From positions 1 to 64,000 of the forward strand of contig CAZLWV010000004.1 of NCBI GenBank assembly GCA_964563135.1: a stretch of DNA of 64,000 nt, in the 5' to 3' direction. The translations under genes were made by a program, and so were the position numbers. The DNA is from JAAYAY01 sp964563135 (lineage in GTDB: Bacteria > Planctomycetota > Planctomycetia > Pirellulales > Thermoguttaceae). Under the pieces are notes generated by a model, which saw only the letters and a program-made list of their open reading frames with translations, had not been told where the DNA came from and ran no database searches. Position 1 is the first letter of the stretch, and each line of letters begins with the position of its first letter. Of this stretch, positions 8,058 through 16,401 are shown piece after piece.

Positions 8058-9803
8058 TTACGGCATTCGTGTCCGCCAGTCGGCTAGATGCAATTCCACA
8101 TTGCGCCGGCCGCGGAAGGTGTTGATGACGGGGCGGAAGGCAACGTCGAGGGGGCCGCGGACGCCGGCCAGCTCGTCGGCCCATTCGCCTCCGCCGAAAG
8201 CAACGGCTCGGAGAGTGACGTTGTGCTGTGTGAGTTTCAGGGCCAAATGGTTCCCGCCCGAGCCGATCGTTCGCGGCGGCTCGGCCAGCGATACTCCGCT
8301 CGCGCACAGCAGCGGCCGCAGATTTGACTGGCCGAAGGGGCCGAGCCGCTCGATCTGATCGACGACCTTCAAGGTGAACGCACTCAAGGGGGCCTCGGCG
8401 TCGATGCTCAGTTCGGCGACGCGGAGTTCCTCGGTAATCTCCTGCTCGGCAACCTCGCAGAAAGCGTTCCGGAACAGCTCCACCTGCCTGTCGTCGATCG
8501 TCAGGCCGGCTGCGGCCGCATGGCCGCCGTGGCTGATCAGGTATTCGCCGCACCGGCCCAGCGCGGCATGCAGGTGGAAGCCCGGCACGCTGCGGGCCGA
8601 ACCGGTGCCGGGTTTCACCCCAAGCTGGTCCTGGGCGATCAGCACGACGGGGCGGTGGTACTTCTCCGCCAGCCGGCCCGCCACGATCCCGATCACCCCC
8701 GGGTGCCAGAGACGGTCGGCCAGCACGAGCGCGGCGTCTTCCTGCGGATGGAACTGTTCCTGGACCTGCTTGTTGGCCGCCAGGTAGATGCTGCGTTCCA
8801 GTTTCTGGCGGCTCTCGTTCAGTCCGTCGATATAACGGGCGAGCTCCTCGGCGCGGTCGGCCCGATCGGTAATCAGAAGTTCGATTGCCAGTTGGGCCTG
8901 GCCGAGCCGGCCCGCCGCATTCAGACGCGGCCCGAGGGTGAACCCGATGTCTTCCGAATCGAGAAAGGGCTTGGTGTCCAGTTCGGTGATCTTCATCAGG
9001 GCCTGGAGCCCCAGCCCCGGTTTGTCTTTCAGGCTCACCAGCCCATGCCGCACCAGCACGCGGTTCTCGTCGACCAGCGGGACCACGTCCGCGACGGTTC
9101 CCATGGCGGCAAGGCCGACGGCCGAGACGAGGAAATCCCGCATTCGCGGATTGACCCGCTTGGCGCCCGAGGCCTGCTGGCACAGCGCCCAGGCCAGCTT
9201 GAGGGCCACCCCCGATCCGCTCAAACCTCCAAACGGATAGCCTCTCCCCAGCAACCCGGGGTGGACGATGGCCTCAGCGCGGGGCAACCGGTCGGCCGGT
9301 TCATGATGGTCGGTCACGATCAGTTCCATGCCGGCCTCGCGGGCCGTCTCGGCCTCGGCAACGCTGGTGATGCCGCAGTCGACCGTGACCAGGACCTGCG
9401 TGCCCCGCTGGGCAAGGGTCCGGACGGCCTCGTGATTCATGCCGTAACCTTCGTCGATCCGGCTCGGCACGTAGTAGTTGGGTTCGGCACCGAGAAGTCG
9501 GAGGCACCTGACCAGAATGGCGGTGCCGGTCATGCCGTCCACATCGTAGTCGCCATAGATCGTGATCCGGCGGCCGTCCCGGATGGCCGCGTGCAGTCGC
9601 TCGGCGGCTGCACTGCAGTCGGGAAGGAGCCCTGGGTCGCGGAGATTGGCGAGCTTGGGGTCGAGAAACTCACGGGCCGCGTCGGGATCGCAGATGCCGC
9701 GGCAGATCAGCAGTTGCGCAACAACGGCTGACACCCCGGCCGCCTGCTGCAATCGAGCGATGCGATCGCCATCGTGGGGATGAATTCGCCATCGCTTCGG
9801 CAT
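8058..9803 (-). CDS. recJ: Single-stranded-DNA-specific exonuclease RecJ
   Basis: The 581-aa protein starts MPKRWRIHPHDGDRI, with GAGGG upstream of the ATG. DHH-family motifs are present: YGDYDVDGMTGTA (motif I), VTVDCGITS, the hallmark TDHHEP, and later GPRLNAAGRL, typical of RecJ. The DHHA1 region carries SHGGHAAAAGL, and an OB-type C-terminal domain ends with VAFRPVINTFRG. RecJ is a Mn/Mg-dependent 5'-3' exonuclease on single-stranded DNA used in recombination, mismatch and base-excision repair. The length fits bacterial RecJ. A zinc-ribbon gene follows in the same operon. Confidence 0.95.
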   Translation of the reverse strand: MPKRWRIHPHDGDRIARLQQAAGVSAVVAQLLICRGICDPDAAREFLDPKLANLRDPGLLPDCSAAAERLHAAIRDGRRITIYGDYDVDGMTGTAILVRCLRLLGAEPNYYVPSRIDEGYGMNHEAVRTLAQRGTQVLVTVDCGITSVAEAETAREAGMELIVTDHHEPADRLPRAEAIVHPGLLGRGYPFGGLSGSGVALKLAWALCQQASGAKRVNPRMRDFLVSAVGLAAMGTVADVVPLVDENRVLVRHGLVSLKDKPGLGLQALMKITELDTKPFLDSEDIGFTLGPRLNAAGRLGQAQLAIELLITDRADRAEELARYIDGLNESRQKLERSIYLAANKQVQEQFHPQEDAALVLADRLWHPGVIGIVAGRLAEKYHRPVVLIAQDQLGVKPGTGSARSVPGFHLHAALGRCGEYLISHGGHAAAAGLTIDDRQVELFRNAFCEVAEQEITEELRVAELSIDAEAPLSAFTLKVVDQIERLGPFGQSNLRPLLCASGVSLAEPPRTIGSGGNHLALKLTQHNVTLRAVAFGGGEWADELAGVRGPLDVAFRPVINTFRGRRNVELHLADWRTRMP

Positions 9804-10064
9804 GAGAGACCCTCGCACGGGCCGGTGTCCGAGCCGGCCCATGATTCACGGCCCTTCGCATCGACTGGGAAACGGGAGCGACCAGCGGGAGCCAGGCTTC
9901 TGGAAAAACAGCCCACCCAGGTGTTCCACGGCCCACAATAGAACCAGCGGAGCCCGTCCCCGGAACACGTCCGCGCCCGGCGGTCTTCCGCCCGGCGGAA
10001 ACGTCTTCTGCGGTTTGGGACCAGGCTCTGACGGCTAGTCGCCGCGGGCGAAAAGAGACGCTGA

Positions 10065-10235
10065 CTACTTCTTCTTCTCGGTGTGGAGCGTGTGCTTGCG
10101 CGTCCGCGGGCAGTACTTGGAAAGCTTGAGCTTCTCGCCGCCGGGCTTGCGCCGGAGGGTGTAGTTGTATTCGCCGCACTCTTCGCAAACAAGGAAGACC
10201 GATTCCGCCTTCTTCTTTTTTCCGCCCTTGGCCAT
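10065..10235 (-). CDS. rpmG: 50S ribosomal protein L33
   Basis: This 56-residue gene runs from MAKGGKKKKAESVFLVCEEC to a lysine-rich end (HTLHTEKKK). The core YTLRRKPGGEKLKLSKYCPR and RKHTLH is unmistakable for bacterial L33. It has a zinc-knuckle first half (C17, C20) but only one Cys in the second half (C42), so it is an intermediate form rather than the full four-Cys type. L33 is a small large-subunit protein near the E site. The usual neighbours secE, nusG and tRNA-Trp are not adjacent here. Confidence 0.93.
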   Translation of the reverse strand: MAKGGKKKKAESVFLVCEECGEYNYTLRRKPGGEKLKLSKYCPRTRKHTLHTEKKK

Positions 10236-10789
10236 GCGAGAAATCTCCGAGTCGCCAGATCACGTCCAATATTGAAAGGCCGGCCCCTGAAGATCATGGA
10301 ACCGGCAGGTGTATGCTGCTGGAGCCGGCGACAAAACGCCCACCGTACACCTTGGTGCCGGCAGGGAATTCCCCGTTCTGCGCGCATCTCTCCATAGGGT
10401 TTCGGCAGATGCCGAATGTCGCATTCTACCAAATGCAGGCGATTTGGAAATCCCGTCGGGCTGTTTTCCGCCCAGGCAGGTGGACGATTGGATGGCTTTC
10501 CCCCCGAAGTGGTGGAGCCACCAGGCAGAGGCAGGCAGTGGTCTTCATTCCCCCTCGTACGGCTGGAAATTACTGGCCGTCTGGACTGGAAAAGGTTAAA
10601 TTGAGGGTAGACCGTCTCCTTACCTCAGGGCCAGGGGGATGTCGGCGGGGCCACTTCCGTCGGATTCGGCAAGCCCCTTGTTCGGCGGGAGCGGCTGAGA
10701 CTCATCGCTTTGGAGTTCGATCTCTCACGTTCTGGAGTCTTGTGTTACCACCCGGGCAGATGGTGCGCGCAGGTTGGTAAGGAGGAGTC
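10236..10789. other. Intergenic, no supported gene
   Basis: This 554-base stretch separates divergent rpmG and the squalene-oxidase-like gene. Short frames exist on both strands but none has a credible start or recognisable protein. It should contain promoters for both flanking genes; I see no box I would defend. Confidence 0.5.
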
Positions 10790-12364
10790 ATGAGCACGAA
10801 GGCTTCCGATTCCAGTTCGGCCGTTGCGGCCGACGCCACTGCCAGGCCGACTGAGGCGGAGGCCAGCGGGACCAGGGAAGCCGTGTCGGACTCGCAAGTG
10901 CACGTCCAGTTGCCAAAATCGACTTTCTGGCGCGACCTGATCTGGGCTACCCCCAGTTGGCTGCTGAGCATGATCCTCCACGTGATTGTGCTCCTGGTTC
11001 TGGCGATGCTCTATCTCCCGCCCAACGTGATGGACGAGGCCCGCGACCTGTTGCTGGCTACCGGGGATGATGACGTTCTTGAAGAGCTCGAAAATATTCA
11101 GGATGAACCGCTCGCCTCGCTCGACGTGGTCTCGTCCGACGACCTGGCTCTCGATTCGGTGGTCCAGACCGAAGATCTCACCATGGCGTCGATCAGCGAA
11201 CCCACGTCTGCCGTTCAGGTCGATCTGGCGGATATCGGTCTCAGCCAGGCGCCGGCGGTCGATCTGGCGGTTTCGGTAGGTTCCTTCTCGGGCGGTTCGC
11301 TTTCGGGACGCGGGGAGGGGAAGGAGCGGCTTGTCCGACGTGATGGCGGAAACGATGCCAGCGAGAAGGCCGTTTCGCTGGCGCTCGTCTGGCTCGCGCA
11401 GCATCAGATGCCCGACGGCGGCTGGAACTTCGACCACGCCTTGTGCCCGTCCTGCAAGGACAAGTGCCGGAATCCCGGCAGCGCCCGCCAGGCCCGCAAT
11501 GCGGCCACGGCCATGGCTCTGCTGCCCTTTCTCGGCGCCGGGCAAACGCACCGGGAAGGCAAGTACAAGAAAGTGGTCAACTCGGGGCTGTACTTTCTGA
11601 CCCGGCGGATGGAAGTCTCCCAGAAGAAGGGCGGGAGTTTCCGGGAACCGGAAGGCACCATGTACTCCCATGGCCTGGCGACAATCGTGCTCTGCGAGGC
11701 CTATGCGATGACCCGCGACAAGGGGCTCATCACTCCGGCCCAACTGGCGGTCAACTATATTGCCTACGCGCAGGATCCGATCGGCGGCGGGTGGCGCTAT
11801 GGCGAGCAGGACCCGGGAGATACCTCCATCGTCGGCTGGCAGGTCATGGCGCTCAAGAGCGCCCACATGGGTTATCTTTCGATCAATCCGCGAACGATCA
11901 CGGGTGCCTCGAAGTTCCTCGACTCCGTGCAGGCTCAGAACGGGTCAAGATACGGGTACACGGCGCCCGACGACAAACCGTCGACCACGTCGATCGGTCT
12001 GCTCTGCCGCATGCACCTCGGCTGGGACCACGACCATCCGGCCCTTACCGCGGGCGTGAAGTTCCTGGCCGAGGAAGGGCCTTCGGCCAGCAACAACTAC
12101 TACAACTACTACGCCACCCAGGTGATGCGGCACTACGAAGGCGATCTCTGGAAAGAGTGGAATGCGAAGATGCGCGACCAGCTCATCAAGACCCAGGCCC
12201 AGAACGGGCACGCGAAGGGGAGCTGGCACGTAGGCGACAATCATGGCGGCAAGGGGGGACGCCTCTACGACACCTCCCTCTCGACCATGATCCTGGAAGT
12301 CTACTATCGCCACCTTCCGCTCTACCGCAAGCAGAGCACGGAATCGGAATTCCCTCTCGACTGA
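10790..12364 (+). CDS. Prenyltransferase/squalene-oxidase repeat protein, membrane anchored
   Basis: The 524-aa protein starts with ATG after AAGGAGG. Residues 1-50 are polar and Ser/Ala-rich, one transmembrane helix follows (SWLLSMILHVIVLLVLAMLY), then a low-complexity acidic spacer. From about residue 180 the alpha/alpha-toroid repeats appear: LAQHQMPDGGWNFDH, DPIGGGWRYGEQDPGDTS, GWQVMALKSAHMGYL and YDTSLSTMILEVYYRHLP. These match the squalene-hopene cyclase/prenyltransferase repeat fold, but the DxDD catalytic motif of hopene cyclases is not seen, so terpene cyclisation is doubtful. CPSCKDKC near residue 222 may bind metal. The family is expanded in planctomycetes and of unknown function. 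Confidence 0.82.
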   Translation: MSTKASDSSSAVAADATARPTEAEASGTREAVSDSQVHVQLPKSTFWRDLIWATPSWLLSMILHVIVLLVLAMLYLPPNVMDEARDLLLATGDDDVLEELENIQDEPLASLDVVSSDDLALDSVVQTEDLTMASISEPTSAVQVDLADIGLSQAPAVDLAVSVGSFSGGSLSGRGEGKERLVRRDGGNDASEKAVSLALVWLAQHQMPDGGWNFDHALCPSCKDKCRNPGSARQARNAATAMALLPFLGAGQTHREGKYKKVVNSGLYFLTRRMEVSQKKGGSFREPEGTMYSHGLATIVLCEAYAMTRDKGLITPAQLAVNYIAYAQDPIGGGWRYGEQDPGDTSIVGWQVMALKSAHMGYLSINPRTITGASKFLDSVQAQNGSRYGYTAPDDKPSTTSIGLLCRMHLGWDHDHPALTAGVKFLAEEGPSASNNYYNYYATQVMRHYEGDLWKEWNAKMRDQLIKTQAQNGHAKGSWHVGDNHGGKGGRLYDTSLSTMILEVYYRHLPLYRKQSTESEFPLD

Positions 12365-12568
12365 CTTCCCGCGTTCTTTTCCCGCTGGTGTTTGCATGGA
12401 AAATGCCTGCGGCCACCCACCTGGAGACCGCAAGAAGCCGGATTTCCGTTGAAGCCGCGCTTTCGCCCGCACTCGAGCGGATTCAGGTTCTCAGACTGCA
12501 CCAAAGTGGCGCTGCCCAAACAGGAACTCACCGAAGAACAGCTTGCCGGTTTCAACGATACGAACCGA

Positions 12569-12590
12569 GGTCCGTCGCCAGGCACGGACC
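12569..12590. terminator. Hairpin between convergent genes
   Basis: GGTCCGT (12569-12575) and ACGGACC (12584-12590) form a perfect 7-bp stem with an 8-base loop. It lies between the ends of the squalene-oxidase-like gene and the dehydrogenase gene. There is no T-run, so terminator activity is only suggested by location. Confidence 0.3.
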
Positions 12591-12621
12591 GGAAGATCGG
12601 TGAGTTATTCATCGACCGATG

Positions 12622-13665
12622 CTATTCAGCATCCGACAGCGTGAGCATGGCCTTGATCACCCCGTCGTCGTAGGCGGCAACCATCTCGAAGGCCGGCTCG
12701 ATTTTCTCCAGCGGGATGCGGTGGGTCACCAGCGCCGAGGCATCGATCCGGCAGTCGGCCATCATCTGCAGCACCGGCTCCATGCACCGCTCCTGACGCC
12801 GCACGTTGTGGAAGGTCAGTTCGCTCGTCCGCATGCGATGGACGTCGAATGTCAGCTCCGGCGAGGTGGGGATGCCCACCATCACGAGCCGGCCGCCGGG
12901 CGTCAGGATCCGCATCGCCTGATCGATGCACGTCGGATCCCCCGAGCACTCCAGCACGCAGTCGACCCCGAGCGGCTCCCTTTCGAGGATTTGTTCCACG
13001 ACCGGCGGACCGCCTGCTCCCGTCCAGTCGGCCCCGCAAGATCTCGCGGCCGCCAGCCGCTGCGGCAGCAGGTCGGTCGCGTAGATCGCAAGCGCGGTGG
13101 CTTGCGCACGGGCGCAGAGCATCACGCTCAAGCCGATCGGCCCGCAGCCGAAGACGGCAATCCGCTCGCCGTCTTTCAGTTTGCCCAGCCTGACCGAGTG
13201 AAGCCCTACCGAGAGGGGCTCGATCAGTGCGGCATCGTCGAGCGACAGACTGTCGGGAATCCGCAGACAGTTCCTGGCCGGCAGGACACGAAAATCGGCC
13301 ACGGCTCCCGGCGCTTCCTGGGGCGTACCCAGGAACTGGATGTTGCGGCACGTGTTGGAGCGGCCGGCGAGGCACTGATCGCAGCGGCCGCAGACGATTG
13401 CCGGATCGATCGCGACCCGGGTCCCCGGCGTCAGGTCCGCTTTCGCCCCTGCTTCGACGACAGTGCCGGCACATTCGTGCCCCAGCGTGGCAGGGTACTG
13501 AACCGCCCGGTTGGCGATGCGCCCGTGCACGAAGTAGTGGACGTCGGAGCCGCAGATCCCCACCCGATCGATCCGGACCTTCACCTCGTGGGGATTCTCG
13601 ATTTCCGGTTCGGCCGTGTCGATGATCTCGATTCTCCGCAGTCCGGTGAACCGTGCCTCTCGCAT
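12622..13665 (-). CDS. Zinc-dependent sorbitol/threonine-type dehydrogenase
   Basis: The 347-aa medium-chain dehydrogenase starts MREARFTGLRRIEI. Catalytic-zinc ligands are seen at C38 (GICGSDVHYF) and H63-E64 (GHE). The structural-zinc lobe has cysteines at 92, 95, 98 and 106. The Rossmann segment is IAVFGCGPIGLSVMLCARAQ, with an acidic residue after beta-2 (YATD), which favours NAD over NADP. Overall similarity is to L-iditol/sorbitol dehydrogenases and related sugar-alcohol dehydrogenases, oxidising a secondary alcohol to a ketone. The exact substrate cannot be read from sequence. It is cytosolic and appears as a single gene. Confidence 0.88.
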   Translation of the reverse strand: MREARFTGLRRIEIIDTAEPEIENPHEVKVRIDRVGICGSDVHYFVHGRIANRAVQYPATLGHECAGTVVEAGAKADLTPGTRVAIDPAIVCGRCDQCLAGRSNTCRNIQFLGTPQEAPGAVADFRVLPARNCLRIPDSLSLDDAALIEPLSVGLHSVRLGKLKDGERIAVFGCGPIGLSVMLCARAQATALAIYATDLLPQRLAAARSCGADWTGAGGPPVVEQILEREPLGVDCVLECSGDPTCIDQAMRILTPGGRLVMVGIPTSPELTFDVHRMRTSELTFHNVRRQERCMEPVLQMMADCRIDASALVTHRIPLEKIEPAFEMVAAYDDGVIKAMLTLSDAE

Positions 13666-13783
13666 GACTGCATCCTTTGCTGCTTCCCCAGGCTGGTGCT
13701 GTTGGCTTGGGAGTCGTTGCTGATCGCCCCCAGCGGCGTTCCTCCATTGTGGTCCCGCGGCAAGACGCCGAAAACCCCCGTCA

Positions 13784-13923
13784 GGAGAACTGCAAAGTAG
13801 CAGGCACTCTCCGAGCTCTCCGAGTGCAGTCCGCAGAAGTGTCAGAAACCCCTATTTCCCGCAAGCGCCCTTTCGGAGAGTGCCTGCTGTTCTTCTTGCC
13901 ACATCAGGACTTCGCAGTTCTCC
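13784..13923. repeat. 140-bp MITE-like element with nested inverted repeats
   Basis: Two nested inverted-repeat pairs are visible. The outer arms are 13784-13798 (GGAGAACTGCAAAGT) and 13909-13923, matching at 14 of 15 bases. The inner arms are 13800-13814 (GCAGGCACTCTCCGA) and 13873-13887, a perfect 15 of 15. The centre contains no gene. The symmetric organisation is that of a small non-autonomous mobile element or a mobile palindromic repeat. It sits between two genes read on the minus strand (dehydrogenase and glycosyltransferase). Confidence 0.7.
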
Positions 13924-14020
13924 GGAACCCCCCGTCCCCCTCGAGCCGGAGTGTGCCGCAGGCTCAGCAGCGCTGCGCGGCCGAAGGCCTGCCCTCAAGC
14001 ACGCACCGTGCCCAGACCAG

Positions 14021-15112
14021 TCAGGCGTTCAACCGAACCGCCGCGTCCGGCTCGGGGAGCGGCTCCAGCAGGCCGACTTCGCGCGGGAAGAATTCGTCGA
14101 CCGATGGCCGGGCGATCTGCTTGATGATCCTGGCGAATCGCGGTCCCCAGCGGTCGACGGCGTAGTCCTGCTCGACCACGTGACGGCCGGCAGCGCCCAT
14201 GCGGCTGCGGAGTTCCGGATCGGCCGCAAGACGGGCGATCGCGTCCGCCCATTCTTCCGGCGTGTCGGCCAGAAAACCGGTCTCGCCATCGATCACCATG
14301 TGGCGATTCATGCCAACTCGGTTGGCCACTACCGGCAGTCCCGCCGCCATGTACTGCAGGACCTTCAGTCCGCACTTCCCTCGACTCCAGGAATCGTCCG
14401 AGAGCCAACTGATACCGATGTCGGTATGGGCCAGTTCCGCCCCTTCGGTGGCAGACGCCCACGGGCGGAGCACCACCTCGACCCCGTCCAGTTCGATGCT
14501 CCGGTCGCAGACCAGCCGCAGGCTCAGGCCGCGAACCTTCTCCGACGCCGCACGCAGGTGATGTTCGGCCAGTTTCAGGCCTGGTAGCGTGCTGGATGAG
14601 CCGATCCAGGCCAGACGCACATTGGCGCCCACCCGATGGTGCCGCGTCGCGCGGTAGTAGTGGGGCTGGACGGTCGTGGGAACGACGTGGATCGGTTTCG
14701 ACGCGTCGACCAGCGCGGTGCAGTGGCGGAGATAGTGGTTGCCCACGATCACGGCATCGGCGGCCCGAACCGTGGCGCGGAACCGCCGCTGGCGCCGGCA
14801 GCTCTTGGGGCCTTTCTTCTGGAAACTGTCGCGCTGGAACACGGCGTCGTCGATGTCGTAGACCAGCCGTTTAGCAAGCCGCCGGACCAGATGCAATTGC
14901 CATCTCGGCAACAGCTTCCGCTGCAAGATCACCAGGTCGGCCGATGCCACCGCCGGCAAGCGAAAAATGCGAGGTGCCCCACCTTGCCGGAGAGGAAGCG
15001 TCTCCAGATGAAGCCCCTGCTCGAACAGTGCCGACGCATACGCCTCGATGCGGTAGCGGTAACACACGTGCTGCGGGCGTTCAATCAGGGCGAGAACTTT
15101 CATGGTCGGCAT
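14021..15112 (-). CDS. Glycosyltransferase family 4/group 1
   Basis: The 363-aa protein begins MPTMKVLALIERPQHVCYRYR; the ATG nine bases further in (15103) is an equally good start. The GT-B C-terminal domain is clear: RLAWIGSSSTLPGL, a GLKVLQYMAAGLPVVANRVG segment corresponding to the conserved nucleotide-sugar-binding region, then DGETGFLADTPEEWADAIARL. It should transfer a sugar from an activated donor to a polysaccharide, glycolipid or protein acceptor; donor and acceptor cannot be determined. It is soluble or peripheral, with no transmembrane helix. Confidence 0.87.
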   Translation of the reverse strand: MPTMKVLALIERPQHVCYRYRIEAYASALFEQGLHLETLPLRQGGAPRIFRLPAVASADLVILQRKLLPRWQLHLVRRLAKRLVYDIDDAVFQRDSFQKKGPKSCRRQRRFRATVRAADAVIVGNHYLRHCTALVDASKPIHVVPTTVQPHYYRATRHHRVGANVRLAWIGSSSTLPGLKLAEHHLRAASEKVRGLSLRLVCDRSIELDGVEVVLRPWASATEGAELAHTDIGISWLSDDSWSRGKCGLKVLQYMAAGLPVVANRVGMNRHMVIDGETGFLADTPEEWADAIARLAADPELRSRMGAAGRHVVEQDYAVDRWGPRFARIIKQIARPSVDEFFPREVGLLEPLPEPDAAVRLNA

Positions 15113-15557
15113 TCACCGGTCTATGCGAACTCCGCGCTCTGGCCGTACGCATCCATCCGTCGGCCAAGGGCGGAATGGTACCAGAACCAATCGGGTGGGT
15201 CCACGGCGAAAGTAGACGAATTACCAGCGGTTTGGGTGGTTGGGAAAGATTGGGAGGTTTGCGCGGTAGGGGGAGTGAACCCGAGACGGGCGGATCTTGT
15301 CATTCCCGCGGAGACGTACTACACTTGTTGGTGTCTGCAAGGCAGTGGCCCATGGCCAGCCAACGCCAGGCCGCAACAGGTCGGGCTCTGCAGGCGTCGG
15401 TAGAAGCGATTTTGAAGCCGCCATGGGGATTTCCAGGGGCAGAAATGCCCGCGGGCACCGGTGGTTTCAAGACCGGCTTCCGGAGGGTTCAACACCACAA
15501 AGCCTCTCCTTCATAGGGCAGGCACCGCGGGTCTTGAAGCCTCCTGATAGCCCACTC
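15113..15557. other. Intergenic with an imperfect inverted repeat
   Basis: No credible gene is found in these 445 bases between the glycosyltransferase gene and tRNA-Ser. GGTTTCAAGACC (15463-15474) and GGTCTTGAAGCC (15530-15541) are inverted copies at 11 of 12 positions, separated by 55 bases and ending 16 bases before the tRNA. This could be part of a mobile palindrome or a structure in the tRNA leader. Confidence 0.4.
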
Positions 15558-15640
15558 GGAGGGTAAGCGAATTGGCAAGCAGCCTGACTCGAAATCAGGT
15601 GCCCCTTCGGGGGTTGTGGGTTCGAGTCCCATGCCCTCCG
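15558..15640 (+). tRNA. tRNA-Ser(CGA)
   Basis: An 83-base type-II tRNA can be folded by eye. The acceptor stem GGAGGGT pairs with GCCCTCC. The anticodon stem CCTGA/TCAGG encloses the loop CTCGAAA with anticodon CGA, reading the serine codon UCG. A long variable arm, CCCC-TTCG-GGGG, is typical of tRNA-Ser. The T-arm is GTGGG-TTCGAGT-CCCAT. CCA is not encoded (the discriminator G is followed by CCT). The D-stem is short. Accessory DNA begins immediately downstream, as is common where islands have integrated at tRNA genes. Confidence 0.93.
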
Positions 15641-15716
15641 CCTTGAAATCAGACGCGCCGGGAGTCGCCACGATTCGCCGGCGTGTTCTATTTCTTGCCT
15701 TAGAAAGGACTTGCGG

Positions 15717-15950
15717 CCGGTCGTCTGCTGGGGCTGGATCCCGCTCCTTGTAGCCCGCTCCAACGAAGTGGTAGATGAGAATCTTGTCGGCCCGTTGGCC
15801 ATGGCGGTCGATGCGGCCATTGCGCTGCTCCATGCGGTTGGGGTTCCAGGGGATCTCGTAGTGGATGAGCCGGGAGCAGAAGTTCTGGAGATCGAGCCCT
15901 TCGGAAGCGACATCGGTGGCCAGGAGGATGCGGACGGGTTCCCCGAGGTG
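15717..15950 (-). pseudogene. Fragment of a SNF2-type helicase (DrmD-like)
   Basis: In one minus-strand frame the translation shows helicase C-terminal motifs V and VI: ILLATDVASEGLDLQ, then LIHYEIPWNPNRMEQRNG and RIDRHGQRADKILIYHFVG. Nothing recognisable of the N-terminal helicase core lies upstream, and the frame runs on through the antisense of tRNA-Ser. It is therefore a remnant, not a gene. The wording of these motifs resembles DrmD, the SNF2-like helicase of class 1 DISARM anti-phage systems, though other RapA/SNF2 helicases share them. No other DISARM gene (drmA, drmB, drmC or methyltransferase) is present. Confidence 0.7.
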
Positions 15951-16401
15951 TGGGAAAGATGGGGTGCCGAGAAACCATCCGAAGGCAATGGCAATCCTCA
16001 CCAGTATCTTGCCCTTTGTCTCTCGACGTTGGCCAGACGCAAGTACGGATTCCGACTTGTTTGGACCGGGAATTCTCGCCCACCCAAGCCGGTGGATTGG
16101 GGATACTCGCCGATTCATGAACTTGCTCTGCCGAAGGAAACACCATGAACGGCGAATCCGTAGACATTGGTCCGACAAATCACGAAACAGACGGAATGGA
16201 TCGCCACCAGGTGCAGCGACGCAATTGGAGCAGGGTCACTGAAAACCAGCACATTGCGCGGTTGGTAGTAGGGGCTTCATCGGAGGGAGGTCGTGTCAAT
16301 AACGTTGCGACCCCGATGTGTACGAGGCTCCAGCGTCAATGGGTTGAATGTTGGCTAAGAAAAGGGTAAGCCGCCGTGGCGGTTTTGGGAGGCGCTAACT
16401 A
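15951..16401. other. Degraded DNA, no supported gene
   Basis: Between the helicase fragment and the AlbA_2 gene I see only short frames without homology. It is probably decayed island sequence. The AlbA_2 ribosome-binding site (GGGAGG) lies at its right end. Confidence 0.45.
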
